Assembly (NCBI RefSeq): GCF_017571495.1
Contig: NZ_JAGETZ010000010.1
Span: 1-64,000 of the forward strand
Direction of reading: 5' to 3'
Source of the DNA: Hymenobacter negativus
GTDB lineage: Bacteria > Bacteroidota > Bacteroidia > Cytophagales > Hymenobacteraceae
Length of the DNA stretch: 64,000 nt
This document shows, piece by piece, positions 9,429 through 17,950 of this stretch. Positions within the stretch are counted from its first letter, which is position 1. Each line of letters opens with the position of its first letter. Both the position numbers and the translations under genes were made by a program. The notes under the pieces were generated by a model. The model worked only from the letters and a program-made list of their open reading frames with translations. It did no database searches and was not told the DNA's origin.

Positions 9429-10301
9429 TTATTTGCGCAGCATGTACCAGTAGGTTTTGGCGCCGCCTAACTCTTTCTTGCCGCCGTCGCCGTTCCAGTC
9501 GATATCGTAGGGCTGCACGTTGAAGGGCATTTTCAGCGAGCGTTTGTCGGCGCTGAATTCCAGGGCGACGGTTTTGGTCTGGGCCGTACCGGGGTTGAAG
9601 GTGAGGGTATTATCAGCAAAATTGCGCAGCCAGGTGCCCTGGTTGCGGGGCAGGCGGCGGAACTTGTAATTGTAGTCGGTGGTGCCGTACATGAAGTTGG
9701 CAAACTGCCCATCGGGGCCGGCCTGGTGATTGAAGGTGCCAGTGAGCTTGCCATCGGCCGTGACGCCGGTCACGGCGAAAGTCAGCGTGTTGTCCAGCTC
9801 TTTACTGGCATCGGGAATGTTGCTGGCCAGCGTTTTGGTGCCATTCCAGCCCCAGCTTTCGCCCTCGCCAATGAAGTACTGGAATTGCAGGTTGGTCATC
9901 GACCACGTTCCATCCAAATCCGACACGTAGTCCTTGATTTCCACCGTCCACGGCCGGGTTTCGCCCGACTGCGAGGTGACGTTGTAGGTCCGAATCCGGT
10001 TGGTGCCCGAGAAGTCGGTGGGCACGCCTGAGGCCGGGCTCACCTCGGCGTGGTAAGATGTTTCGATGCGCGGCGTCACCTTGGTCAGGTCGGTGCCGGG
10101 CACCACGTACACCACCACCTTGCCCATGTCGGAGGTACGGGTGATTTCGGCCACGCCAATCTGGTTCTGGGCCAGCGCGAAATCCGTGATGGCGCGCTCG
10201 TTGCTCACGATGTCTTTGAACGGGTCCTGCTTGCAGCCGCTCAAGGTGCTCAAGCTGGCGAGGACGCCGACGCTCAGGAGGGTAAAATTCTGGAATTTCA
10301 T
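9429..10301 (-). CDS. Surface lipoprotein, putative mannan-binding protein
   Basis: 290 residues from the ATG at 10301. The signal ends in a lipobox, LSTLSGC, with the lipidated Cys near residue 23. Residues 30-130 look like an immunoglobulin-type domain similar to DUF5018 domains of Bacteroidota surface proteins (VVYVVPGTDLTKVTP, then a YNVTSQSG motif). The C-terminal half is beta-rich with WYMLRK at the end and no catalytic motif I recognise. The place directly after SusC and SusD is where SusE/F-like surface glycan-binding proteins are usually found. The binding role is inferred from position. Palindrome B1 separates it from SusD. Confidence 0.6.
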   Translation of the reverse strand: MKFQNFTLLSVGVLASLSTLSGCKQDPFKDIVSNERAITDFALAQNQIGVAEITRTSDMGKVVVYVVPGTDLTKVTPRIETSYHAEVSPASGVPTDFSGTNRIRTYNVTSQSGETRPWTVEIKDYVSDLDGTWSMTNLQFQYFIGEGESWGWNGTKTLASNIPDASKELDNTLTFAVTGVTADGKLTGTFNHQAGPDGQFANFMYGTTDYNYKFRRLPRNQGTWLRNFADNTLTFNPGTAQTKTVALEFSADKRSLKMPFNVQPYDIDWNGDGGKKELGGAKTYWYMLRK

Positions 10302-10334
10302 ATTGAATGGTGGGATTTTTAGGGTTCTTAAACC

Positions 10335-10432
10335 GTCATGCAGAGCGCAGCGAAGCATCTCGTGTGCAGCAGTAAACCAATTGATTAGAATTAGTTAAAG
10401 CACGCGAGATGCTTCGCTGCGCTCTGCATGAC
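10335..10432. repeat. Long inverted repeat B1 (GTCATGC..GAAGCATCTCG family)
   Basis: Arms 10335-10367 and 10400-10432 are 33-bp inverted copies with one mismatch, separated by an AT-rich 32-bp loop. The outer part reads GTCATGCAGAGCGCAGCGAA. The element lies between the SusD and lipoprotein genes. It is closely related in sequence to B3 (51820-51915) and more loosely to B2 (22779-22871) and B4. Confidence 0.88.
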
Positions 10433-10450
10433 AGCCTTGATTGCCCGGTT

Positions 10451-11923
10451 CTACAGCAGCGCGTTCAAATCAACCTCGCGGGTGGGGATGGGGAAATAGT
10501 AGGCGTCGCCGGTGATGGTTTTGCCGTAGCGCTGGACCAGGATTTCCTCCATTTTGTGGGTGCGGCGCAGGTCGAAGAGGCGGTTGCCTTCGAAGCACAG
10601 TTCCCAGGCGCGCTCCTGGATAACGGCGTCGCGGAAGGCGCTGGCGCTGAGGCCGGGCGTGAGCGGCGCAATGTTAGCCCGCGAGCGGATGCGGTTGATG
10701 GCGGTGTAGCCGTCGGTGGTGGGGCCGCAGGCTTCGGCGTAAAGCAGCAGCACGTCGGAGTAGCGCAGCACAGGGGTGTTGGCGCTGGTTTGCTCGCCTA
10801 CTTGCTGGGGGTCGAGGTACTTGCGGGTGAAGGGGCGGCTGTAGTCGGTGATGCCCAGCGTGCGGGTGGCTGTGCCCACGGTGACCGTGTTCGGAATGAG
10901 GTCGATTTTGCGCTTGTCGGCGGGGTCGAAGCTGTTGTAGAGGGCGCCTTCGGTGAGGAAGTGGTTGTAGCCTGATTTCACGGGGGTGCCGTCGCTGAGC
11001 ATGAACGTGGCCCCGTCGATGTAGGGGATAAACATGAGCGGCAGCTTCGAGTAGTTGCCTTCCGAGAGGCCAGCGCGGTCCACGGTCACGGCGAAAATGT
11101 GCTCGGGGCCGGTCTTCTTCGTGACGTCGTAGATGTCTTTCAGGTTGGCATCGAGGCCGTAGCCGGTGGCAGTGAGGGCGCTGTTGGCCATCGTTTTGGC
11201 TTCGGTGTAGAGGCCGGTGGCGTCGGTCACGAAGTCGTAGCCGGGCGTGCCCGTCAGCTTGCCCGAGGCCAGGGTGGCGTCTACCTTAGCAAGCAGGCTC
11301 CAGGCGGCTACGCGGTTGGCGCGGCCGTCGCGGCGGGTCAGGTCGGTCAGGGCGATGCTCTGCTTGAGGTCGCTGGTAATCAGCGCATAGATATCCTGAA
11401 TGGAGGCTTTGGCCGCATCGGTCTGGCTGAGCGACGTAACCGGTGCGGTGCGCAGCGGCGCAGCGCCAAACAGCCGCACGATGTTGAAGTAGTGCAGCGC
11501 CCGCAGGAAGTAGGCCTCGCCCACAAGCTCGTTGCGGTTGGCCTCGGCCATGTTGCTGATGCCGGGCACGTTGGCAATCACGGCATTGGCACGGTTCACA
11601 CCGATGTAGGCGTAGCGCCAGGTAGTGGTCAGGTCCACGTTGTCGGCGCGCACGGCCAGGCGGTCGAACTCGAAGTTGCTGGCCCCGGCGTCGGGCTTGA
11701 GGGTGATGTCCTCGGTGGGCAGCTCGGTGACGGTGATGAAGCCGCGCGAGTAATACTCAATCTCGGGCAGGATGGCGTAGGCGTAGATGAGGGCCGCGTT
11801 GGCATCAGCCTCGGTTTTGTAGAAGTTGCCCTGCGAAACGAAGCCGTAGGGGTCTTCCTGAAGCGAGCAGCCGGCCGACAGTAACAGCGCCCCGGCCAGA
11901 CCTAGTTGTTTGAGGAGTTTCAT
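10451..11923 (-). CDS. SusD/RagB-family outer-membrane lipoprotein (mannan)
   Basis: 490 residues, beginning MKLLKQLGLAGALLLSAGCSLQ with a lipobox Cys19. It has the SusD hallmarks: FYKTEADANAALIYAY, the ALHYFNIVRLFG helix, RVAAWSLLAKV of the TPR-like core, and the C-terminal AWELCFEGNRLFDLRR. SusD proteins cap the SusC channel from outside and bind the glycan during import. It begins 24 bp after the SusC stop, as usual for such pairs. The mannan substrate is inferred from the enzymes around it. Confidence 0.95.
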   Translation of the reverse strand: MKLLKQLGLAGALLLSAGCSLQEDPYGFVSQGNFYKTEADANAALIYAYAILPEIEYYSRGFITVTELPTEDITLKPDAGASNFEFDRLAVRADNVDLTTTWRYAYIGVNRANAVIANVPGISNMAEANRNELVGEAYFLRALHYFNIVRLFGAAPLRTAPVTSLSQTDAAKASIQDIYALITSDLKQSIALTDLTRRDGRANRVAAWSLLAKVDATLASGKLTGTPGYDFVTDATGLYTEAKTMANSALTATGYGLDANLKDIYDVTKKTGPEHIFAVTVDRAGLSEGNYSKLPLMFIPYIDGATFMLSDGTPVKSGYNHFLTEGALYNSFDPADKRKIDLIPNTVTVGTATRTLGITDYSRPFTRKYLDPQQVGEQTSANTPVLRYSDVLLLYAEACGPTTDGYTAINRIRSRANIAPLTPGLSASAFRDAVIQERAWELCFEGNRLFDLRRTHKMEEILVQRYGKTITGDAYYFPIPTREVDLNALL

Positions 11924-11947
11924 GGGTGGGAATGGTAAAGCCGGTGA

Positions 11948-14900
11948 TTAGATGCCAATGTTCAGGCCCACCGAGAAGGCGCGGGGGCGCGGGTACGAGC
12001 CGTACTGCTGGCCGTTGGCCTGCACTTCGGGGTCGAAACCCTTGTGGTATTTGGTGAAGGTGTAGAGGTTGTTGCCGGACAGGTAAATCCGCAGCGTCTC
12101 CACGTGCTTAATGAGGTTGGACTTGAAGTTGTAGCCCAGCGTCACGTTCTGCACCCGCAGGAAAGAGCCGTCGGCCACGAACCAGTCGGAGCCGTAGTAG
12201 GCGCGGTTCGCGTTCACGCTGGGGTAGGCATTGGTGGGGTTGTCGGGTGTCCAGCGCTGGAGCTGGCCGCTGGGCGAGAACTTGCGGAAGTCGAACACGT
12301 CGTTGCCCTGCACCCCGTAGAGCTGGGCCGAGAGGTCGAAGCCCTTGGCGCGCAGCGTGGTGTTGAAGCTGTAAAGGACCTTGGGGTTGGGGTTGCCGAT
12401 GATGGTGCGGTCGTTGTCGTCCACTTTGCCGTCGCCGTTCAGGTCCACGTATTTCAGCTCGCCGGGCTTGGCCATGTCGCCGGTAAGGCCGGTGGCGGCA
12501 CCTTCGGCGGCGCTCTGAATCACGCCGTTGGTTTTGTAGCCGTAGAACACGTTGATGGGCTGGCCCACGATGTAGGCGTTCAGCGGGGCGCGCAGCATTT
12601 CGATGCTCGCGCCGTTCCACACGAAGTTGTCGGTGCCCATGCTGATGAGCTTGTTGCGGTTCACGGTCAGGTTGCCGCCCACCGTCCACTGCACCACGGG
12701 GGTACGCAGCACCTCGGCGCTCAGGCCCAGTTCCACGCCGCGGTTTTCAATCACGCCATCGTTCACCCACACCCGGTCGTAGCCCGACGAAGGCGTGATG
12801 TAGGTTTGGCGCAGCAGGTCGCGGGTGCGCTTGTAGTAGAAGTCGAGACTGGCCGTGAAGCGCTGGTTGAGGAAGCCCAGGTCGAGGCCGGCGTCGAGCT
12901 GCGAGGTGGTTTCCCACTTCAAATCGGGGTTAGGCACGCCCTCCCAGATTTTGTTGTAGCCGTCGTAGCCGAAGGTGCCCGGCCCGAAGCCGGTCTGGAA
13001 GTCGCCGCCGGTGTAGTAGCGGGCCGAGCCCAGGCGGTCGAGCGTCTGGTAGGGGCTGATGCCCTGGTTGCCGGTCAGGCCGTAGCTCAGGCGCAGCTTG
13101 GCTTCCGAAATAGTCGGGATGGCTTTCAGGAAAGCTTCTTCCTGGAGCTTCCAGGCCACGGCGGCCGAGGGGAAGAAGGCCCACTTGTTGTTGGCCCCGA
13201 ACTTCGACGAGCCGTCGGCGCGACCGGTGAAAGTGAACAGGTAACGGTCGAGCAGCGAGTAGTTGAAGCGGCCGATGTAGGAGTTGAGCAGCGACTTGCT
13301 CAGGCCGTTGGTGGTGTACTGCGTCTTGGCGGTGCCCAGGTTCTGGTTGGCCAGCACATCGTTGATGAAGCCACGGCCTTCCAGGTACGAGGTGCGCGAG
13401 TTGAACGACTGCGTGGTGTAGCCCGCCACCGCGTTGAAGCTGTGGATGCCCACCGACTTGTTCAGCGTGAAGTAGCTCTCGCTCAGCAGCTCGTTGCCGT
13501 TGTAGTTGTTGATGGTGCCGAAGCCGTTGTACAGGTAGCCGGTGTTGGTGATGTTGCGCGGCTGGTAGTTGTCGTCCACCGCGTTGCCGAACTTGTCGCT
13601 GAGCTGGGTGCGGAAATTGAGCCACTTGGTCAGGTCCCAGCTCACGTAGAGCGTGCCCAGCACGTCGAAGCCCTTGCTGGTGTTGGTTACCTCCTTCTGG
13701 TAGGCAATGGGGTTGCCGAAGTCGCGCGGCCCAATCTGGAAGTAGGTACCGTCGGGGTTGTACACCGGGAAAACCGGGTTGCGGTCGGCCGAGAGGCCGC
13801 CACCCACGCGCTGGGTGTGGGTCAGAATCAGGTTCACGCCGGTGCTCACGTTGTCGAACAGTTTCTGGTCGAGGTTCAGGCGGCCGTTGTAGCGGTTGTA
13901 GTTGTTGCCGATGTTCAGGCCTTCCTCGCGGTAATAGTTGCCCGACACCGAGAACTTGGTGCGCTCATTGCCGCCGTTGGCCGTCAGGGTGTAGCTCTGC
14001 GACAGCGGGTTGCGATACACCAAATCGGGCCAGTAGGTGCGGTAGGGCCACTGGGGCTTGGTGGGGTCGGTGCCGCGCAACTCGGCCACCGAGGGGTAGT
14101 AGGTGCCCAAATACGTCTGCCCGGTGTAGAGCAGCGGCAGGCCGGCGTTACCCCGGGCCTCGTTGTCGATGATGGCCACGTCCACCGGGTCCGACCACAC
14201 GTCGAGCTTCGTGGGCAGGGTCGAAATCGTGTTCAAAGTACTCAGCGTGACGCTGGTTTTACCCGCTTTGCCCTTCTTCGTCGTTACCAGAATTACGCCA
14301 TTGGCGCCCCGCGAGCCGTAGATAGCAGCCGAGGAAGCATCTTTCAGCACCTCAATGCTGGCAATGTCGTCGGGGTTAATCTGCTTCAGGTTGCCGGCAT
14401 CGCCCCACGGAAAGCCGTCCACCACCAGCAGCGGGCTATTCGAGCCGTTGATGGAGCTTGACCCGCGAATGCGGATAGTAGCGCCCGCGCCCGGCTCGCC
14501 GGAGGGCACAATTACCTGCACGCCGGCCACCTTGCCCTGCAGCAACTGGTCGACCGATGAGGCAGGCGTCTTGTTCAACTCGCTGCCCTTCAGCGTGCCC
14601 ACCGAGCCGGTGAGGTCGCTCTTGGCCACCGAGCCGTAGCCCACCACCACCACTTCTTCCAGGCTCTTGGTTTCCACTTTCAGGTTGCCGTCGATGGTGG
14701 TTTTGCCATTCACCGGCGTTTCCCAGGTTTGGTAGCCCACGAAGGAGAACGTGAGCACGGCATCGGGCGAGGGCACTGTGAGCGAGTACGAGCCGTCGCC
14801 CTGCGACGACGTGCCCGTGCTGGTGCCCTTCACCAGCACCGTCACGCCCGGCAGCCCGTCGCCGGAAGCGCCGTCGCGCACCACGCCGCGCACCGTCAGG

Positions 14901-14968
14901 GCCTGCGCCCAGCCCAGCGCTGGTACCAGCACCGCGCAGAGCCATATAATGAGTAATTTCTGTCTCAT
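11948..14968 (-). CDS. SusC-like TonB-dependent outer-membrane transporter (mannan)
   Basis: 1006 residues from the ATG at 14968, chosen because MRQKLLIIWLCAVLVPALGWAQ is a signal peptide; the longer frame adds a non-signal N-terminus. Order: carboxypeptidase-regulatory-like domain (about 25-105, GVTVLVKGTSTGT), a TonB-box-like segment EEVVVVGYG, plug domain with YGSRGANGVILVTTKKG, and a 22-strand barrel ending in VGLNIGI. It imports oligosaccharides through the outer membrane, powered by TonB, with the SusD encoded just downstream. Confidence 0.96.
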   Translation of the reverse strand: MRQKLLIIWLCAVLVPALGWAQALTVRGVVRDGASGDGLPGVTVLVKGTSTGTSSQGDGSYSLTVPSPDAVLTFSFVGYQTWETPVNGKTTIDGNLKVETKSLEEVVVVGYGSVAKSDLTGSVGTLKGSELNKTPASSVDQLLQGKVAGVQVIVPSGEPGAGATIRIRGSSSINGSNSPLLVVDGFPWGDAGNLKQINPDDIASIEVLKDASSAAIYGSRGANGVILVTTKKGKAGKTSVTLSTLNTISTLPTKLDVWSDPVDVAIIDNEARGNAGLPLLYTGQTYLGTYYPSVAELRGTDPTKPQWPYRTYWPDLVYRNPLSQSYTLTANGGNERTKFSVSGNYYREEGLNIGNNYNRYNGRLNLDQKLFDNVSTGVNLILTHTQRVGGGLSADRNPVFPVYNPDGTYFQIGPRDFGNPIAYQKEVTNTSKGFDVLGTLYVSWDLTKWLNFRTQLSDKFGNAVDDNYQPRNITNTGYLYNGFGTINNYNGNELLSESYFTLNKSVGIHSFNAVAGYTTQSFNSRTSYLEGRGFINDVLANQNLGTAKTQYTTNGLSKSLLNSYIGRFNYSLLDRYLFTFTGRADGSSKFGANNKWAFFPSAAVAWKLQEEAFLKAIPTISEAKLRLSYGLTGNQGISPYQTLDRLGSARYYTGGDFQTGFGPGTFGYDGYNKIWEGVPNPDLKWETTSQLDAGLDLGFLNQRFTASLDFYYKRTRDLLRQTYITPSSGYDRVWVNDGVIENRGVELGLSAEVLRTPVVQWTVGGNLTVNRNKLISMGTDNFVWNGASIEMLRAPLNAYIVGQPINVFYGYKTNGVIQSAAEGAATGLTGDMAKPGELKYVDLNGDGKVDDNDRTIIGNPNPKVLYSFNTTLRAKGFDLSAQLYGVQGNDVFDFRKFSPSGQLQRWTPDNPTNAYPSVNANRAYYGSDWFVADGSFLRVQNVTLGYNFKSNLIKHVETLRIYLSGNNLYTFTKYHKGFDPEVQANGQQYGSYPRPRAFSVGLNIGI

Positions 14969-15271
14969 AAAAGTGTGTTCAAAGTGAGATGTAAGGGTGG
15001 GATTTTGAGGTAAGCAATCCACCGGGAATACCGCTAGCAAGGCCCGGAAGAATGGTGTTTACACACTAAAGATTGGCTGGTAGCCAACAGCCGGGCAACA
15101 AACGTTTCCGGAAGTATACAGGCCCTTTCAAGGCCGTGCCAACGGCTTGAAAGCCGGTCTGTTTGGGTAATGCAAACTTAATATCTGCTCTCAGCTGGTA
15201 ATGATACTTTTTTATCAAAGTATTGCCCTATTCAGCAGTTCATGAGAATTACCTGGGCTTCAAGGCACTGG
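14969..15271 (-). promoter_or_regulatory. Leader and possible promoter region of the mannan SusC operon
   Basis: This 303-bp gap lies between the epimerase stop and SusC. On the minus strand, TAAGTTTG (complement of 15173-15180) matches the Bacteroidota -7 element TANNTTTG, but I see no good -33 partner. An AT-rich inverted repeat ATACTTT / AAAGTAT lies just upstream (15204-15223), overlapping TAATGATA, a sequence also present ahead of the symporter gene. An 11-bp stem, CTTTCAAGGCCG with CGGCTTGAAAG (15125-15153), is followed on neither side by a T-run. SusC may therefore have its own promoter or be read from the symporter operon. Confidence 0.4.
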
Positions 15272-16543
15272 CTAAGCGGTTTTGAGCCGGTGCTCCTCCG
15301 TTCTCGGCGGTAGGGAACGGACTAATTGATTTTTACACCGCCGGCTCACCTCCAGGCAGGCGCGGGCGTTGTGGTACGGGCATTTCCAGAAGCCGATTTT
15401 GTCGTGGCTGCGCATGGGCTGGTAGTCGTCGTACACGCCCCAGCGCCACTCACCGGTTTCGAAATCCAGCAGGTGCTTTTGGGCAAATTGCCAGGCCTTG
15501 TACGAGTGGTGCAGCATGGCTTCGTCGCGGGCCTGCTCGTAGGCGTGCAGGAAGCCCACCATGGCCTCGGCGCTCACCCACCATTCGCGGTGCGTGTCGA
15601 GGTGCTGGGTGCGCAGGTCCAGCTCGTGGTGCAGGCTGCCGTCGGGCAGTAGCGCGGCGGCCGTGGCCCGGGCCAGGCGCTGGGCGGTGGCGTTGGTGCG
15701 GGCCAGCAGCGCGGCATCGCCGAGGGCTTCGGCGGCTTCGGGCAGCAGCCAGGCGGCTTCAATGTCGTGGCCGTAGGAAACGAGGTCGGCCACCGACGTC
15801 CAGTCGCGGGCGAAAAACAGGCGCAAGTGGCCCGTATCCGCATCCACAATGTGGGTTTCAAAAACGCTGAGCAGGTGGCGCAGGCGTTCTGCCAGCAGGG
15901 CATCGGGCCAGGAGTGGTAGAGGTTGGCGTAGGCTTCCAGAATATGCAGGTGCGTATTCATGGTTTTGGGAGCGTTCTGGTCCTTTTCGCTCAGCCGCAA
16001 ATCATCCAGCAACTCCCCTGTTTCGGTGAAAGCCTCGAAATAGCCGCCGTGCTCCGCGTCGTAGCTGTGCGCTTCAATCCAGCGAAAAAGCTCCTGGCTG
16101 GCTTGCAGCGCCTGCGGCTCCTGGGTGGCGCGGTAGTACTCGCTCAGCCCGTAGATGGCGAAAGCCAGGGCGTAAATCTGCTGGCGCGAGTCCTGCGGGC
16201 GACCCTGCGCATCGAGCAGCCAGTGCAGGCCGCCGTGCTCAGTGTTGAGGAAATGCGTACGCAGGTACTCGTAGGCGCGGGTGGCGGCGAACCGATATTC
16301 GGCCCGGCCGGTGTGCCGGTAAGCGGCCGAGAACGTCCACAAAATGCGCGCATTCAGGATGCTGCCCTTGTCGGCGCGGGCATCGACCTGGCCAGTGCTG
16401 TTCATCCGCCCGATGAAGCCGCCTTGCTGCTCATCCACGGCCTTGGTCAGCCAGAAATCGGCAATGCGGGCCAGTTCGGCCTCCATCTCCTGCTGGTACG
16501 ACGCCAGCAGGGCCGTCACCGCGGGCGTTGCGTGCTCATTCAT
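15272..16543 (-). CDS. Cellobiose/mannobiose 2-epimerase
   Basis: 423 residues, no signal peptide, so cytoplasmic. The AGE/cellobiose 2-epimerase (alpha/alpha)6 barrel is shown by KTMNTHLHILEAY, SYGHDIEAAWLLPEA and DKIGFWKCPYHNARAC. His259 and His391 fall at the two positions of the catalytic pair of characterised enzymes of this family. The reaction converts beta-1,4-mannobiose to mannosylglucose. Its start overlaps the stop of the GH130 gene as ATGA, and GH130 enzymes use the product, so the two form a textbook mannobiose pathway. The C-terminal tail (NQLVRSLPPRTEEH) is slightly longer than usual. Confidence 0.93.
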   Translation of the reverse strand: MNEHATPAVTALLASYQQEMEAELARIADFWLTKAVDEQQGGFIGRMNSTGQVDARADKGSILNARILWTFSAAYRHTGRAEYRFAATRAYEYLRTHFLNTEHGGLHWLLDAQGRPQDSRQQIYALAFAIYGLSEYYRATQEPQALQASQELFRWIEAHSYDAEHGGYFEAFTETGELLDDLRLSEKDQNAPKTMNTHLHILEAYANLYHSWPDALLAERLRHLLSVFETHIVDADTGHLRLFFARDWTSVADLVSYGHDIEAAWLLPEAAEALGDAALLARTNATAQRLARATAAALLPDGSLHHELDLRTQHLDTHREWWVSAEAMVGFLHAYEQARDEAMLHHSYKAWQFAQKHLLDFETGEWRWGVYDDYQPMRSHDKIGFWKCPYHNARACLEVSRRCKNQLVRSLPPRTEEHRLKTA

Positions 16544-17763
16544 GCCCCCACGCCGTTGTAAGACAGCACCATTCCGGCCTTCGAATCCTCGGCAAAAGCT
16601 TGATTTGCGTCAATCAATGCATTGATTTGGCGCACCGAAGCAGCCGAAGAGAACCCGTCGGCGGGCGTGTTCAGCACGTAATCCACCAGCTGTTCGACGG
16701 TGGATGTGGCCACGTGCGTGCGGGTGTCCGACGAGGCGTAGTAGATGAATACCGTGCCGTCCTCGTCCAGAATCCAGCCGTTGCTGAATGCCACGTTCGA
16801 CACGTCGCCGACCCGCTCCTCTCCTTCCGGCGCAATGAAATAGCCGCCCGGCTTGTGCAGCAACTTGTCGGGCTGCGCCAAATCGGTCAGAAACACATAA
16901 AGCACGTAGCGCAGGCCGGCAGCCGTGTTGCGCACGCCGTGGGCCAGGTGCAGCCAGCCCTTGTCGGTTTTGATGGGCGCGGGGCCCTGGCCGTTTTTCG
17001 ACTCGTACACGGTGTGGTACTGCTTGCCGTCCACAATCCATTCGCGGCTCACCACGGCATTTTCCATCGAATCGGCAAGGCCGAAGCCGATGCCACCGCC
17101 TGCGCCCGCCTCAATAAAGCTGTCCTGCGGCCGGGTGTAGAGGGCGTATTTGCCCTGCACAAACTCGGGGTGCAGCACCACGTTGCGCTGCTGGGCCGAG
17201 GGCGTTTGCAGGTCCGGCAGCCGCTCCCAGCTGATGAGGTCGTGGGTGCGGGCGATGCCACACTGCGCCACGGCGGCCGATTCGTCGCCGGGCCGGGCGG
17301 CGGGGTCCTTGCGCTCGGTGCAGAACAGGCCGTAAATCCAGCCATCCTCGTGCCGGGTCAGGCGCATATCGTACACGTTGGTATCGGGCTCGCTGGTTTC
17401 CGGCATCGTGATGGGCCGCTCCCAGAACTCAAAGTTGTCGAGGCCATTCGGACTTTCGGCCACGGCAAAGAACGACTTGCGGTCGAGGCCTTCCACGCGG
17501 GCCACCAGTAGGTAGCGCCCCTCGTGCTTGATGGCCCCGGCATTGAACACCGCATTAATTCCCAGCCGCTCCATCAGGAAGGGATTGGTGGCGGGGTTCA
17601 GGTCGTAGCGCCAGTTGAGCGGCGCGTGCTGGGCCGTCAGCACCGGGTGCTGGTACCGGTCATAGATGCCGTTGCCGAGGGGCTGCTTCTTGTTGGGGCG
17701 GGCAACGAGGGCATTGTGCTGCGCCTCAAGGTCGTGCTGGCGTTGGCGGAAGTTGTTTTCCAT
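16540..17763 (-). CDS. GH130 4-O-beta-mannosylglucose phosphorylase
   Basis: 407 residues from the ATG at 17763 (MENNFRQRQ); an upstream open frame passes through palindrome A2 and is not coding. The five-bladed propeller of GH130 is indicated by GINAVFNAGAIKHEGRYLL, ARVEGLDRKS, EPDTNVYDMRL with probable catalytic Asp132, and GWIYGLFCTER. These fit subfamily GH130_1. The reaction is phosphorolysis of mannosylglucose to alpha-mannose-1-phosphate and glucose in the cytoplasm. The stop overlaps the epimerase start by 4 bp. Confidence 0.93.
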   Translation of the reverse strand: MENNFRQRQHDLEAQHNALVARPNKKQPLGNGIYDRYQHPVLTAQHAPLNWRYDLNPATNPFLMERLGINAVFNAGAIKHEGRYLLVARVEGLDRKSFFAVAESPNGLDNFEFWERPITMPETSEPDTNVYDMRLTRHEDGWIYGLFCTERKDPAARPGDESAAVAQCGIARTHDLISWERLPDLQTPSAQQRNVVLHPEFVQGKYALYTRPQDSFIEAGAGGGIGFGLADSMENAVVSREWIVDGKQYHTVYESKNGQGPAPIKTDKGWLHLAHGVRNTAAGLRYVLYVFLTDLAQPDKLLHKPGGYFIAPEGEERVGDVSNVAFSNGWILDEDGTVFIYYASSDTRTHVATSTVEQLVDYVLNTPADGFSSAASVRQINALIDANQAFAEDSKAGMVLSYNGVGA

Positions 17764-17823
17764 TAGATAAGGTCGGAATAAATAAGCTGTTTGGAAGGTA
17801 TTAGTAGGGTGTGCAGCTGGCGG

Positions 17824-17929
17824 GACCTCACCCCCGGCCCCTCTCCCGCGGAGAGGGGAGCCACGGCGGCGCAACCATCTGCAATCGTCAGGCTCCCCTC
17901 TCCGCGGGAGAGGGGCCGGGGGTGAGGTC
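17824..17929. repeat. Long inverted repeat A2, perfect 39-bp arms
   Basis: Arms 17824-17862 and 17891-17929 are perfect inverted copies of 39 bp with a 28-bp loop. The outer part reads GACCTCACCCCCGGCCCC. The element occupies most of the gap between the GH26 stop (17951) and the GH130 start (17763). A single diverged arm of the same family (CCTCACCCCCGTCCCCACGG) is seen at 19748-19767 by the end of the symporter gene. Confidence 0.92.
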
Positions 17930-17950
17930 TTGGCGCCAGGCAATTCTGAA

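Noticed and set aside
10335..10432. Palindrome B1 as retron msr/msd or CRISPR-like unit
   Set aside because: No reverse transcriptase or cas gene is in the window, and copies are scattered singly without regular spacing.
12044..14461. An 805-residue open frame on the plus strand
   Set aside because: It lies antisense to the mannan SusC gene, is low in complexity (Val, Ala, Gly, His rich), has no domain and mirrors the GC-rich third positions of the real gene.
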